From positions 1 to 40,094 of the forward strand of contig JAQTQN010000006.1 of assembly GCA_028712225.1 (NCBI GenBank): a stretch of 40,094 bases of DNA, in the 5' to 3' direction. Position 1 is the stretch's first letter. Each line of letters opens with the position of its first letter. Made by a program: the position numbers and the translations under genes. Under the pieces are notes generated by a model. That model had not been told where the DNA came from and did no database searches. It saw nothing but the letters and a program-made list of their open reading frames with translations. This document shows, in pieces, positions 9,141 to 15,817 of this stretch. The DNA comes from Methylobacter sp. Its GTDB lineage: Bacteria > Pseudomonadota > Gammaproteobacteria > Methylococcales > Methylomonadaceae.

Positions 9141-10494
9141 TTCTTTCACTATCAGTGTGAAAAAAAAGCCGGTTAACCAAAATACGGCGGCACTGACGTT
9201 GATTTCACAAGAGCGCACCCAGAAACTGGAATTATTGATTCATTTATTGACCAATTTGCCTCAGCCATTGGTCGTATGTGGTCCCGAAGGCATTGGTAAA
9301 ACTACACTCCTTAAGCTATTAAAGGAGCGTGAAAATCAGTCTTGGCTATATTGTCATTTGCAAGGTAATGCCGGATTAAGTTTTGAAGTTCTCCAGGAGC
9401 AACTGGCACAGAGCGGACTGAACGGTTTGCAAGCATCAACCAACAGAAAGTGTGTATTGATTATTGATGATGCCGGCACATTAGTACCGGGATTGATCAC
9501 CACTATTGTTCAATATGCATCTGCCCATCCTGTATTGCGAGTGGTTTTTGTACTCACCCATGACGAGTTGCATGTGCAGAGCAAGTCCGACAGGGTGTTG
9601 GATGATTGTCATGTCATTGAGATCCCGCCGCTTTCTGAAAAACAATGTGGCGAGTTTTTATTGGCCCTCTCCAGCCAACCTTGGACGCCAGTGTCTTTTG
9701 ATGCGATCAATGAACATTTAATAACAACTGTTTATCGGGAAACGCATGGCATCCCCGGTAAAATTATTGAGCAAATACCTGTTTTGTCTAATGTTCAGCA
9801 GAGTAATCAGGGTAAATGGTGGATGGTTGTTGCTGTTGCCGCCCTGGTCTCGACAGTGTTGGCTGTGCAGTATTTAAATCCCACTAATACCGAAAATAAA
9901 TCTCTCCCTGCACCAGTTGTCGAGCAACCTGTTGCTTCAATACCGCCTGTACAGCCAGTAACGCCTCAGACCGAACTGCCACCATTGACGGCAAAAGTAG
10001 AAGAGCCGCTGCTCGACGAGCTCATTAGTCCACCTGAACCCATGGTTACGGTGGATATTGAATCGCAAAACAGCCGGCAAATTGTTGAAAATAAAACTGA
10101 GCCACTCTTAACCCCTCCCGTGGCAGATACTAGAAAAGACAGTATTGAATCGGCCAAGCCGATTCCTAAAGAAACCGTGCCTGTAGTCAAAAAAGCGCTA
10201 GAAGTGCCGGAGCATCAGGATAAAAAACCGGAAGTTGAAAAGGTTTTGCCTGTAACTGGCGATTACACATTGCAATTGATGGTGTTATCAAAACAATCAT
10301 CCATAGATGATATTCAGAATAAATACCCTGCTTTACGTGCAGGTTTTCGAGTAACTAAATCAATAGTTGGCGGACAAGAAAAATTTGTTTTGTTCTATGG
10401 CTCATTCGATAGCGCCGCTACCGCCAACAAGGCTCGCCAGACATTACCGCCGGAATTCCGAAACGCCCTGGCAAGAAAATCCGGAGCCCGGTAA
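9127..10494 (+). CDS. damX: DamX-like AAA ATPase with C-terminal SPOR domain
   Basis: Inner-membrane protein whose periplasmic SPOR domain is expected to bind denuded glycan strands at the division septum. There are 455 residues. The cytoplasmic AAA (ExeA-like) domain has Walker A GPEGIGKT at 52-59 and Walker B VLIIDDAG at about 110-117. One transmembrane helix follows (about 231-248), then a long Pro/Glu/Val-rich linker (about 255-375) and the SPOR domain from [10 protein letters not shown] at 379 to the end. This order and its place after aroB match DamX of other Gammaproteobacteria. The E. coli DamX AAA part is degenerate, but here both ATP motifs look intact. It overlaps aroB by 14 bases. 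Confidence 0.88.
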   Translation: MLENDSFTISVKKKPVNQNTAALTLISQERTQKLELLIHLLTNLPQPLVVCGPEGIGKTTLLKLLKERENQSWLYCHLQGNAGLSFEVLQEQLAQSGLNGLQASTNRKCVLIIDDAGTLVPGLITTIVQYASAHPVLRVVFVLTHDELHVQSKSDRVLDDCHVIEIPPLSEKQCGEFLLALSSQPWTPVSFDAINEHLITTVYRETHGIPGKIIEQIPVLSNVQQSNQGKWWMVVAVAALVSTVLAVQYLNPTNTENKSLPAPVVEQPVASIPPVQPVTPQTELPPLTAKVEEPLLDELISPPEPMVTVDIESQNSRQIVENKTEPLLTPPVADTRKDSIESAKPIPKETVPVVKKALEVPEHQDKKPEVEKVLPVTGDYTLQLMVLSKQSSIDDIQNKYPALRAGFRVTKSIVGGQEKFVLFYGSFDSAATANKARQTLPPEFRNALARKSGAR

Positions 10495-10571
10495 CAACAT
10501 ACTGAAACAACGGTACTTACTCGTATTTTGATTTTTATATAAGATTCGCAACACTTAAGGCGATCCAATCT

Positions 10572-11639
10572 ATGCCCTCACTAAAAAACGATATTTTCAT
10601 CAAAACCTTATTAAAGCAGCCTGTTGATCGCACGCCTGTATGGATGATGCGTCAGGCGGGTCGGTATTTGCCTGAGTACCGAAAAGTCAGAGAACAAGCC
10701 GGTAGTTTTTTGGATTTGTGTACAAATCCGGAGTTGGCCTGCGAAGTGACCTTGCAACCATTAAGACGCTATGGCTTTGATGCCGCGATTTTATTTTCCG
10801 ATATTTTGACTGTGCCTGATGCAATGGGCTTGGGCTTATATTTTTCTGAGAATGAAGGGCCAAAATTTACCAATCCGGTCAGAACTGCAGCCGATGTTGA
10901 TAAGCTCCCTATCCCCGATCCGGAAAATGAACTTCGCTACGTCATGGATGCCGTTAGGTTGATCAGAAAGAATCTACAAGGGAGTGTGCCGCTGATTGGT
11001 TTTTCCGGCAGCCCTTGGACGCTGGCAACGTATATGGTCGAAGGTGGCAGCAGCAAGAGTTTTCAAAAAGTGAAAGCCATGATGTATAACGAGCCTAAGC
11101 TGATGCATGTCATGCTGGATAAGCTTGCGCAGTCGGTGGCGTCTTATTTAAATGCACAAATCGCGGCTGGCGCTCAGGCCGTTATGCTATTCGATACCTG
11201 GGGCGGCATGTTGAGTACTGAAGATTACAGTGAGTTTTCTCTTTATTACGCTAAACAAGTGAGAGCATTACTTAACACGCAGGTGGATGGGCAACAAATC
11301 CCCACTATTTTGTTCACTAAAGGTGGTGGCTTGTGGCTGGAACTTATGGCTGATGCCGGTTACGATGCCTTGGGGCTGGATTGGCAAACAGATATGCAGC
11401 AGGCGCGCGCCCGAGTTGGTAACAAGGTTGCACTACAAGGCAATATGGATCCGGTCGCTTTATACGCCAATCCTGAAGTGATTACTGAAAAAGTAAAAAC
11501 TGTTTTAGCTAAATACGGCCAGGGTTCTGGGCATGTGTTTAACCTTGGGCATGGGATTTTGCCTGACATTAACCCAGAGCATGTTAAAGCTATGGTTGAT
11601 GCAGTGCGGCAATATAGCCCGGCCTATCACCTTTCTTAA
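10572..11639 (+). CDS. hemE: Uroporphyrinogen decarboxylase
   Basis: Cytoplasmic enzyme of haem biosynthesis that removes the four acetate carboxyls of uroporphyrinogen III to give coproporphyrinogen III. Length is 355 residues, the usual size. The N-terminal signature [16 protein letters not shown] at 22-37 carries the substrate-binding arginines. The catalytic-type aspartate is Asp77 in FSDIL. The second signature ([13 protein letters not shown]) and the C-terminal HVFNLGHGI segment are also present. A 77-base AT-rich gap, including a TATATAAGAT stretch that could be a -10 box, separates it from the damX-like gene. hemE also lies near this cluster in pseudomonads, but there gltBD intervene. 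Confidence 0.97.
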   Translation: MPSLKNDIFIKTLLKQPVDRTPVWMMRQAGRYLPEYRKVREQAGSFLDLCTNPELACEVTLQPLRRYGFDAAILFSDILTVPDAMGLGLYFSENEGPKFTNPVRTAADVDKLPIPDPENELRYVMDAVRLIRKNLQGSVPLIGFSGSPWTLATYMVEGGSSKSFQKVKAMMYNEPKLMHVMLDKLAQSVASYLNAQIAAGAQAVMLFDTWGGMLSTEDYSEFSLYYAKQVRALLNTQVDGQQIPTILFTKGGGLWLELMADAGYDALGLDWQTDMQQARARVGNKVALQGNMDPVALYANPEVITEKVKTVLAKYGQGSGHVFNLGHGILPDINPEHVKAMVDAVRQYSPAYHLS

Positions 11640-11664
11640 AAATCGGTTTGCTAAGGTAACGACG

Positions 11665-12123
11665 ATGAATATAACGAAAAATTTGTTAGTGATAGGCTTG
11701 TTACTGACAGGTTATGGGGAAGTGAACGCCGAGGATGCAAATGCCGAAGAGATTACGGTTTATCGTAGCCCTAACTGCGGTTGTTGCGGCAAATGGCTAG
11801 ACCATCTGCAAAAAGAAGGCTTTAAAGTTAAGGATATTGTCACTAATGATGTTCAGTCTCTTAAAGACAAGTACGGCATTAGTGCAGAGCTGGCTTCTTG
11901 TCACACCGCGATTATTAATGGTTATGTGATAGAGGGTCATGTGCCGGCCAGTGATATTGCAACGCTATTAAAACTAAAACCCAAGGTGACTGGAATCACA
12001 GTGCCCGGAATGGTGAATGGCAGCCCCGGCATGGAAATGGGGTCTGAAGCTGACGCCTATGACGTGGTCAGTTTCGATGAAAAGCACAACCATCAGGTTT
12101 TCAAAAATTATCCGGCAAAGTGA
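11665..12123 (+). CDS. DUF411 / CopG-like periplasmic copper protein
   Basis: Secreted small protein of the DUF411 family, whose studied member CopG binds a cysteine-bridged copper cluster and belongs to copper-resistance systems. There are 152 residues. The signal peptide covers about 1-22, with cleavage predicted after VNA. The mature part starts with a thioredoxin-like segment carrying PNCGCCGKW, with Cys38, Cys40 and Cys41, and a further conserved Cys79 in ELASCHTAII. The C-terminal half has PGMVNGSPGMEMG, typical of the family. The start at 11665 is preferred over an upstream in-frame start inside hemE, because AAGGT lies 9 nt before it and it gives a clean signal peptide. It begins 25 bases after hemE and may be co-transcribed. 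The copper role is inferred from the family. Confidence 0.87.
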   Translation: MNITKNLLVIGLLLTGYGEVNAEDANAEEITVYRSPNCGCCGKWLDHLQKEGFKVKDIVTNDVQSLKDKYGISAELASCHTAIINGYVIEGHVPASDIATLLKLKPKVTGITVPGMVNGSPGMEMGSEADAYDVVSFDEKHNHQVFKNYPAK

Positions 12124-12199
12124 TGCGTTTTTGTAACAGCTAAAAATCGTTACGCGCCATTCAATTGGGTTGGCAGAAAAACTGCGAACTGTTTTCACA

Positions 12200-12234
12200 A
12201 TAACCAGTGGAGTTTTAAATATTGCACTGGTTAT
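12200..12234. promoter_or_regulatory. Perfect 10-bp inverted repeat after the DUF411 gene
   Basis: ATAACCAGTG and CACTGGTTAT pair perfectly across a 15-base AT-rich loop. No T tract follows on the plus strand, so it is not a standard terminator. It may be a weak or Rho-assisted terminator of the hemE-DUF411 unit, or an operator for cstA. Confidence 0.4.
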
Positions 12235-12285
12235 ATCAGCGTTTATATCAGGCTTTTGTCTGGAAAAAGTCGTCTTTGGTCATCA

Positions 12286-12300
12286 GGCTATGACATAGCC
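12286..12300. promoter_or_regulatory. 15-bp palindrome upstream of cstA
   Basis: GGCTATG-A-CATAGCC is a perfect palindrome around a central A, ending 55 bases before the cstA ATG. The size and position fit a dimeric regulator's operator. Which regulator is unknown. Confidence 0.4.
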
Positions 12301-12355
12301 GCTGAATTTTCGGATAATTGCCTTGAATTGGCAAACAAAAGGAGCCTGCCTGATC

Positions 12356-14425
12356 ATGCATACTTTACTAACAAAAATAATCTGGATACTGATCACCTTA
12401 TTGGGTGTCGCGGCTGTAACAGGGATTGCCCTGAATCGCGGTGAGCACATCAATGCATTGTGGTTTGTGGCGGCGGCATTGTCTGTATATAGCATTGCCT
12501 ATCGATTTTATGCATCATGGATTGCCGCACAAGTACTAACGGTCGACGATACTCGTGCAACGCCGGCGGAGCGCCTGGATAATGGTAAAGATTTTGTGCC
12601 TACCAATCGCTGGATCGTATTCGGGCATCATTTTGCCGCGATTGCAGGCCCCGGGCCATTAGTTGGGCCAACATTGGCAGCACAATTCGGCTATTTACCC
12701 GGTACTTTGTGGATTTTATTCGGCGCGGTGTTGGGCGGTTGTGTTCAGGATATGGTGACGTTATTTCTGTCTACCCGGCGTGATGCCAAAAGCTTGGGAC
12801 AGATGGCGCGTGACGAATTAGGTCCCCTAGGCGGCACGGCGGCATTAGTCGGTACCTTCAGCATCATGATTATTCTGATAGCGGTGCTGGGCTTGGTGGT
12901 CGTCAATGCTATGAAACATAGTCCATGGGCCACGGCAACAGTCGCTGCGACCATTCCTATTGCGATGATAGTCGGATTTTACATGCGCTTTTTTCGCCCA
13001 GGGCAAGTGCTTGAAGCGTCAGCATTGGGGGTGATTTTATTATTGCTGTCGGTTGTTGCCGGCGGTTGGATTGATAACCATCCAGAACTGCGTAAGTTAT
13101 TTGATTATGAAGGTTTAATGCTGGCTTGGTGCGTGATGGCTTACGGCTTTGCGGCTGCGATTTTGCCGGTTTGGTTGTTGTTGGCACCGCGCGATTATTT
13201 ATCGACTTACATTAAAGTAGGTACGATTACCCTGTTGGCGGTAGCCATTATTATTTTGCAGCCGGAAGTAAAAATGCCGGCGATGACGCAATTTATTGAC
13301 GGCACTGGGCCGATTTTTGGCGGCAAGCTCTTTCCATTTGTATTTATCACTATAGCCTGCGGGGCGATTTCCGGGTTTCATTCTCTGATCGCTTCCGGCA
13401 CCACGCCCAAATTATTAATCAACGAGCGTGATATTCGCATGATTGGCTATGGCGCCATGCTGCTTGAGTCCTTCGTCGCGTTGATGGCAATGATTGCTGC
13501 AACCGTTCTCGACCCAGGTGTGTTCTTTGCGATTAACAGTCCGGCCGGAGTGGTGGGATTGGCTGAAGTTGATGCGGTAGCAAAAATCTCTTCCTGGGGC
13601 TTTCCGGTGACAGTGGCGCAGATGCAGTTGTTGGCAAACCAAATGGGTGAGTCGACATTGTTTGCCCGTACCGGCGGCGCGCCATCATTGGCAGTGGGTA
13701 TGGCCAGTATTTTTGGCAGCGCCTTTGGTGAGACGTTATTGGCGTTGTGGTATCACTTTGCCATTATGTTTGAAGCGATTTTTATCCTTACCACGCTGGA
13801 TGCTGGAACACGTGTCGGGCGATTTATGCTGCAAGACATGTTGGGTAACTTTTGGCCGAAAATGGGGGAAACCTCTTGGGCGCCGTCAGTCGTTTTTACC
13901 AGTGCCTTGGTCGTAAGTGGTTGGGGCTATTTTCTTTATATAGGCGTGATTGATCCGAATGGCGGGGTTAATATTTTGTGGCCATTATTTGGTATTGCCA
14001 ACCAATTGTTGGCGGCGATTGCGTTGTGTGTGGCAACAGGGATTCTGGTTAAATCGGATAAGTTTAAATATGTTTGGGTAACGGGTGCGCCTTTACTTTG
14101 GTTGGTTGTTATTACCAGTAGTGCAGCATGGGAAAAAATTGCCAGTGAGGATGTGCGGATCGGTTTTTTTGCCGGGGCCGAAGATCTTACTGCCAAATTG
14201 GCGGTAGGCGGTTTTACCCCTGAAAAAGCCAAAATCGCCCCTCAATTAATATTTAACTTACAACTGGATGCTTGGCTGACATTGTTTTTTGTCGCGTTGT
14301 TATGGTTAATCGTGTTTGATATGTTGCGAGTGAGTTATCGTTATTTAGCTGGGAAATCGGTGCCACCTTTGGCTGAAGTCCCGTACAGTTCAAGTAGACT
14401 TATCGAAGAGTGGGTGCGTGATTGA
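12356..14425 (+). CDS. cstA: CstA-family carbon starvation / pyruvate transporter
   Basis: Large inner-membrane transporter. E. coli relatives (CstA, BtsT) take up pyruvate and are linked to peptide use under carbon starvation. The product has 689 residues, many in hydrophobic helices, with the family motif around FGHHFAAIAGPGPLVGP (about 82-98) and the CstA core followed by its C-terminal five-helix part. The ATG at 12356 has AGGAG about 11 bases upstream. An earlier in-frame ATG at 12323 adds a non-conserved hydrophilic segment and is less likely. It overlaps ybdD by one base (TGATG), the conserved pairing of CstA/BtsT with YbdD/YjiX. Confidence 0.94.
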   Translation: MHTLLTKIIWILITLLGVAAVTGIALNRGEHINALWFVAAALSVYSIAYRFYASWIAAQVLTVDDTRATPAERLDNGKDFVPTNRWIVFGHHFAAIAGPGPLVGPTLAAQFGYLPGTLWILFGAVLGGCVQDMVTLFLSTRRDAKSLGQMARDELGPLGGTAALVGTFSIMIILIAVLGLVVVNAMKHSPWATATVAATIPIAMIVGFYMRFFRPGQVLEASALGVILLLLSVVAGGWIDNHPELRKLFDYEGLMLAWCVMAYGFAAAILPVWLLLAPRDYLSTYIKVGTITLLAVAIIILQPEVKMPAMTQFIDGTGPIFGGKLFPFVFITIACGAISGFHSLIASGTTPKLLINERDIRMIGYGAMLLESFVALMAMIAATVLDPGVFFAINSPAGVVGLAEVDAVAKISSWGFPVTVAQMQLLANQMGESTLFARTGGAPSLAVGMASIFGSAFGETLLALWYHFAIMFEAIFILTTLDAGTRVGRFMLQDMLGNFWPKMGETSWAPSVVFTSALVVSGWGYFLYIGVIDPNGGVNILWPLFGIANQLLAAIALCVATGILVKSDKFKYVWVTGAPLLWLVVITSSAAWEKIASEDVRIGFFAGAEDLTAKLAVGGFTPEKAKIAPQLIFNLQLDAWLTLFFVALLWLIVFDMLRVSYRYLAGKSVPPLAEVPYSSSRLIEEWVRD

Positions 14426-14622
14426 TGCTTTCTAAGTTTAAAGCGGCGTGGCGACTACTGAGGCGGCTTTCTGGTGATGATGCGTATGAATGCTACTTAG
14501 AAAATTATGCGCGGCAGCATAGCGCTGACTGTGAACATGGCTGCGTCGCGCCGATGAGTAAGCAAGCGTTTTTCAAGCAATGGCAAGATGAAAAATGGCA
14601 TGGCGTGAAAAGATGTTGCTAA
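14425..14622 (+). CDS. ybdD: YbdD/YjiX-family small protein (CstA partner)
   Basis: Small cytoplasmic protein of the DUF466 family, encoded directly after CstA-type transporters and thought to support their function. It has 65 residues, close to the family's 65-67. The YxxYLEN segment in the middle, the KQAFFKQWQDEKW helix and the terminal Arg-Cys-Cys are typical of the family. The ATG at 14425 overlaps the cstA stop. A TTG one codon earlier is possible but unnecessary. Its role in transport is inferred from constant linkage with cstA. Confidence 0.88.
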   Translation: MLSKFKAAWRLLRRLSGDDAYECYLENYARQHSADCEHGCVAPMSKQAFFKQWQDEKWHGVKRCC

Positions 14623-14649
14623 GCAGTTAGGCCGGCTTTTTCAGGCAAT

Positions 14650-14694
14650 AAAAAACCCCGGTTGAAAATACACAATTTTCAACCGGGGTTTTTT
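14650..14694. terminator. Bidirectional terminator between ybdD and the PEP-CTERM gene
   Basis: A perfect 20-bp stem (arms 14650-14669 and 14675-14694) encloses a 5-base loop. It has a six-A run on one side and a six-T run on the other, so it can end both the cstA-ybdD transcript and the convergent minus-strand transcript. Confidence 0.93.
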
Positions 14695-14719
14695 GTTTTT
14701 GAGCAAAGCGATTTGGTGT

Positions 14720-15307
14720 TTAGATAATCTGTTTACGTTTTGCGCTCCATAGCAAACCGAACAATCCGGAACCAAACAACCACATTGCCGCAGGAACGGG
14801 GACTGGTGCAGGTTCTAAAGTTACTTGTAAAGCGTAGCTACTGGTTCTTTGGAAGAGTCCTGAGTCAATAAATGTATCAGGAGCAGAGCCTGTCCAAGAT
14901 TGAGTGTTGTTGTCCCATTCGTTACCAAATTGAGTTAATGCAATGGTGTAATTACCAGGCGCCAACGTTAATGTAATCAAGTCATCCCAGCTGAATCCTG
15001 ATGATGCACTTTCGCGATCCTCTACATCATCGCCTGTGGTACTGGTGACGGGAAATAATGTTGTTGGGCCAAACAAAGTTAGAGTTGAGTCAAAGCCGCC
15101 ATCGGCAACAGAGGTTCCATTTGCCAAGGTGCCGCCGGCATAGCCGAAGGTTTCAAATGTAGTAAGGGTGTCTTCGGTTAGTGTGAAGTTGTATGTAAAT
15201 ACATCATTACCGGTGCCAAAATTGCCCTGATAATTGGTTACTGCGGCGCTAGCTGATCCAGCTGACAGCGCCGCAAAAAATAAAATCGAGCCAAATAGTT
15301 TGTTCAT
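14720..15307 (-). CDS. PEP-CTERM sorting domain protein, DVUA0089-like
   Basis: Secreted protein predicted to be processed by an exosortase and released or anchored as exopolymer-associated protein. It has 195 residues: a signal peptide at about 1-21 (cleaved near SASA), a beta-rich body, and a C-terminal sorting tail at 169-195 with VPVPAAMWLFGSG, a hydrophobic helix and the basic end KRKQII. The body (a GGTLANG and GGFDSTLTLFG region, then LTLAPGNYTIALTQF) resembles the DVUA0089 family of Ca-binding-like extracellular proteins, which I recognise only by pattern. No exosortase or exopolysaccharide gene is nearby, so it is an orphan target. AAGGT lies about 9 nt before the ATG. Upstream are a sigma-54-type promoter and two repeated elements. 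Confidence 0.85.
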   Translation of the reverse strand: MNKLFGSILFFAALSAGSASAAVTNYQGNFGTGNDVFTYNFTLTEDTLTTFETFGYAGGTLANGTSVADGGFDSTLTLFGPTTLFPVTSTTGDDVEDRESASSGFSWDDLITLTLAPGNYTIALTQFGNEWDNNTQSWTGSAPDTFIDSGLFQRTSSYALQVTLEPAPVPVPAAMWLFGSGLFGLLWSAKRKQII

Positions 15308-15405
15308 AAATATTTACCTTGTTGAAGTTTAAGTTAAGTTTTTTGGGGTTATTTTATGGAAGATTGTAGGTCAGCCAAATTTGAAAATTAATCTTTAAAA
15401 TAACT

Positions 15406-15421
15406 AGCAAAATTAATACCA
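15406..15421 (-). promoter_or_regulatory. Sigma-54 (RpoN) type promoter for the PEP-CTERM gene
   Basis: On the minus strand the sequence reads TGGTATTAATTTTGCT. This fits the consensus TGGYAYR-N4-TTGCW at all but one position, with the diagnostic GG and GC separated by exactly ten bases (GG at 15420-15419, GC at 15408-15407). The predicted transcript starts near 15395, giving a leader of about 88 bases before the ATG at 15307. Confidence 0.65.
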
Positions 15422-15491
15422 ATTTAATTTTTATTATTAATCCATTATAAATCAATAGGATATTTTTGTGCTCGATTACTGGCCTCTAAAT

Positions 15492-15512
15492 GTGTAAAAA
15501 ATCATGACACTT
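15492..15512. promoter_or_regulatory. Repeated 21-bp element, copy 1 (candidate enhancer site)
   Basis: Pattern GTGT-A6-N3-TGACACTT, with outer GTGT/ACAC inverted ends. Centred about 107 bp upstream of the predicted sigma-54 start of the PEP-CTERM gene, a usual place for an activator binding site. Confidence 0.55.
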
Positions 15513-15652
15513 TGGGCGTTTTTATTGGGTATTTGATTTTTGATGCTGAGATTCCGAGTTGAGCAATTAAGGTTCGAATGATGAATTATAAGGGGCTGTA
15601 GCCATATTAGTTGAAAAAAGTGGGTGAATATTGATTTTCACATAAAAATAAA

Positions 15653-15673
15653 GTGTAAAAAAAGCTGACACTT
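15653..15673. promoter_or_regulatory. Repeated 21-bp element, copy 2 (candidate enhancer site)
   Basis: Same pattern as the copy at 15492, identical except for the three central spacer bases. Here the arms AAGTGT and ACACTT are a 6-bp inverted repeat. It lies 161 bp from copy 1 and about 145 bp before glgP, so it could serve either gene. Confidence 0.55.
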
Positions 15674-15679
15674 ACATGG

Positions 15680-15693
15680 TGACAATTTTGTCA
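15680..15693. promoter_or_regulatory. Inverted repeat TGACAA-TT-TTGTCA
   Basis: Two 6-bp arms separated by two bases, immediately beside copy 2 of the 21-bp element, which also contains TGACA. It may be part of a composite operator upstream of glgP. No regulator is identified. Confidence 0.35.
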
Positions 15694-15817
15694 GTCTGCC
15701 TTAAAGCCGACGTAGAAATTGATAACTGATCTGCTAAGCGCGTGCAGAATGTTTTGTCTAACCATGTAAAAATAGTTACCATCCAAGCTTAAGTTATTTG
15801 TAGGGAATATTTAGAAC

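Larger units (their letters stand above)
15308..15817. promoter_or_regulatory. 510-bp regulatory intergenic region, PEP-CTERM gene // glgP
   Basis: AT-rich, with no plausible reading frame. It separates two divergent genes. On the PEP-CTERM side it holds a sigma-54-like promoter (15406-15421) and two copies of a 21-bp element (15492-15512 and 15653-15673). On the glgP side it holds an inverted repeat at 15680-15693. I found no convincing sigma-70 promoter for glgP in it. Confidence 0.8.

Noticed and set aside
12256-12444. 62-codon plus-strand frame before and across the cstA start
   Set aside because: It overlaps the cstA N-terminus in another frame and covers the palindrome. The cstA frame with its ribosome site explains the region.
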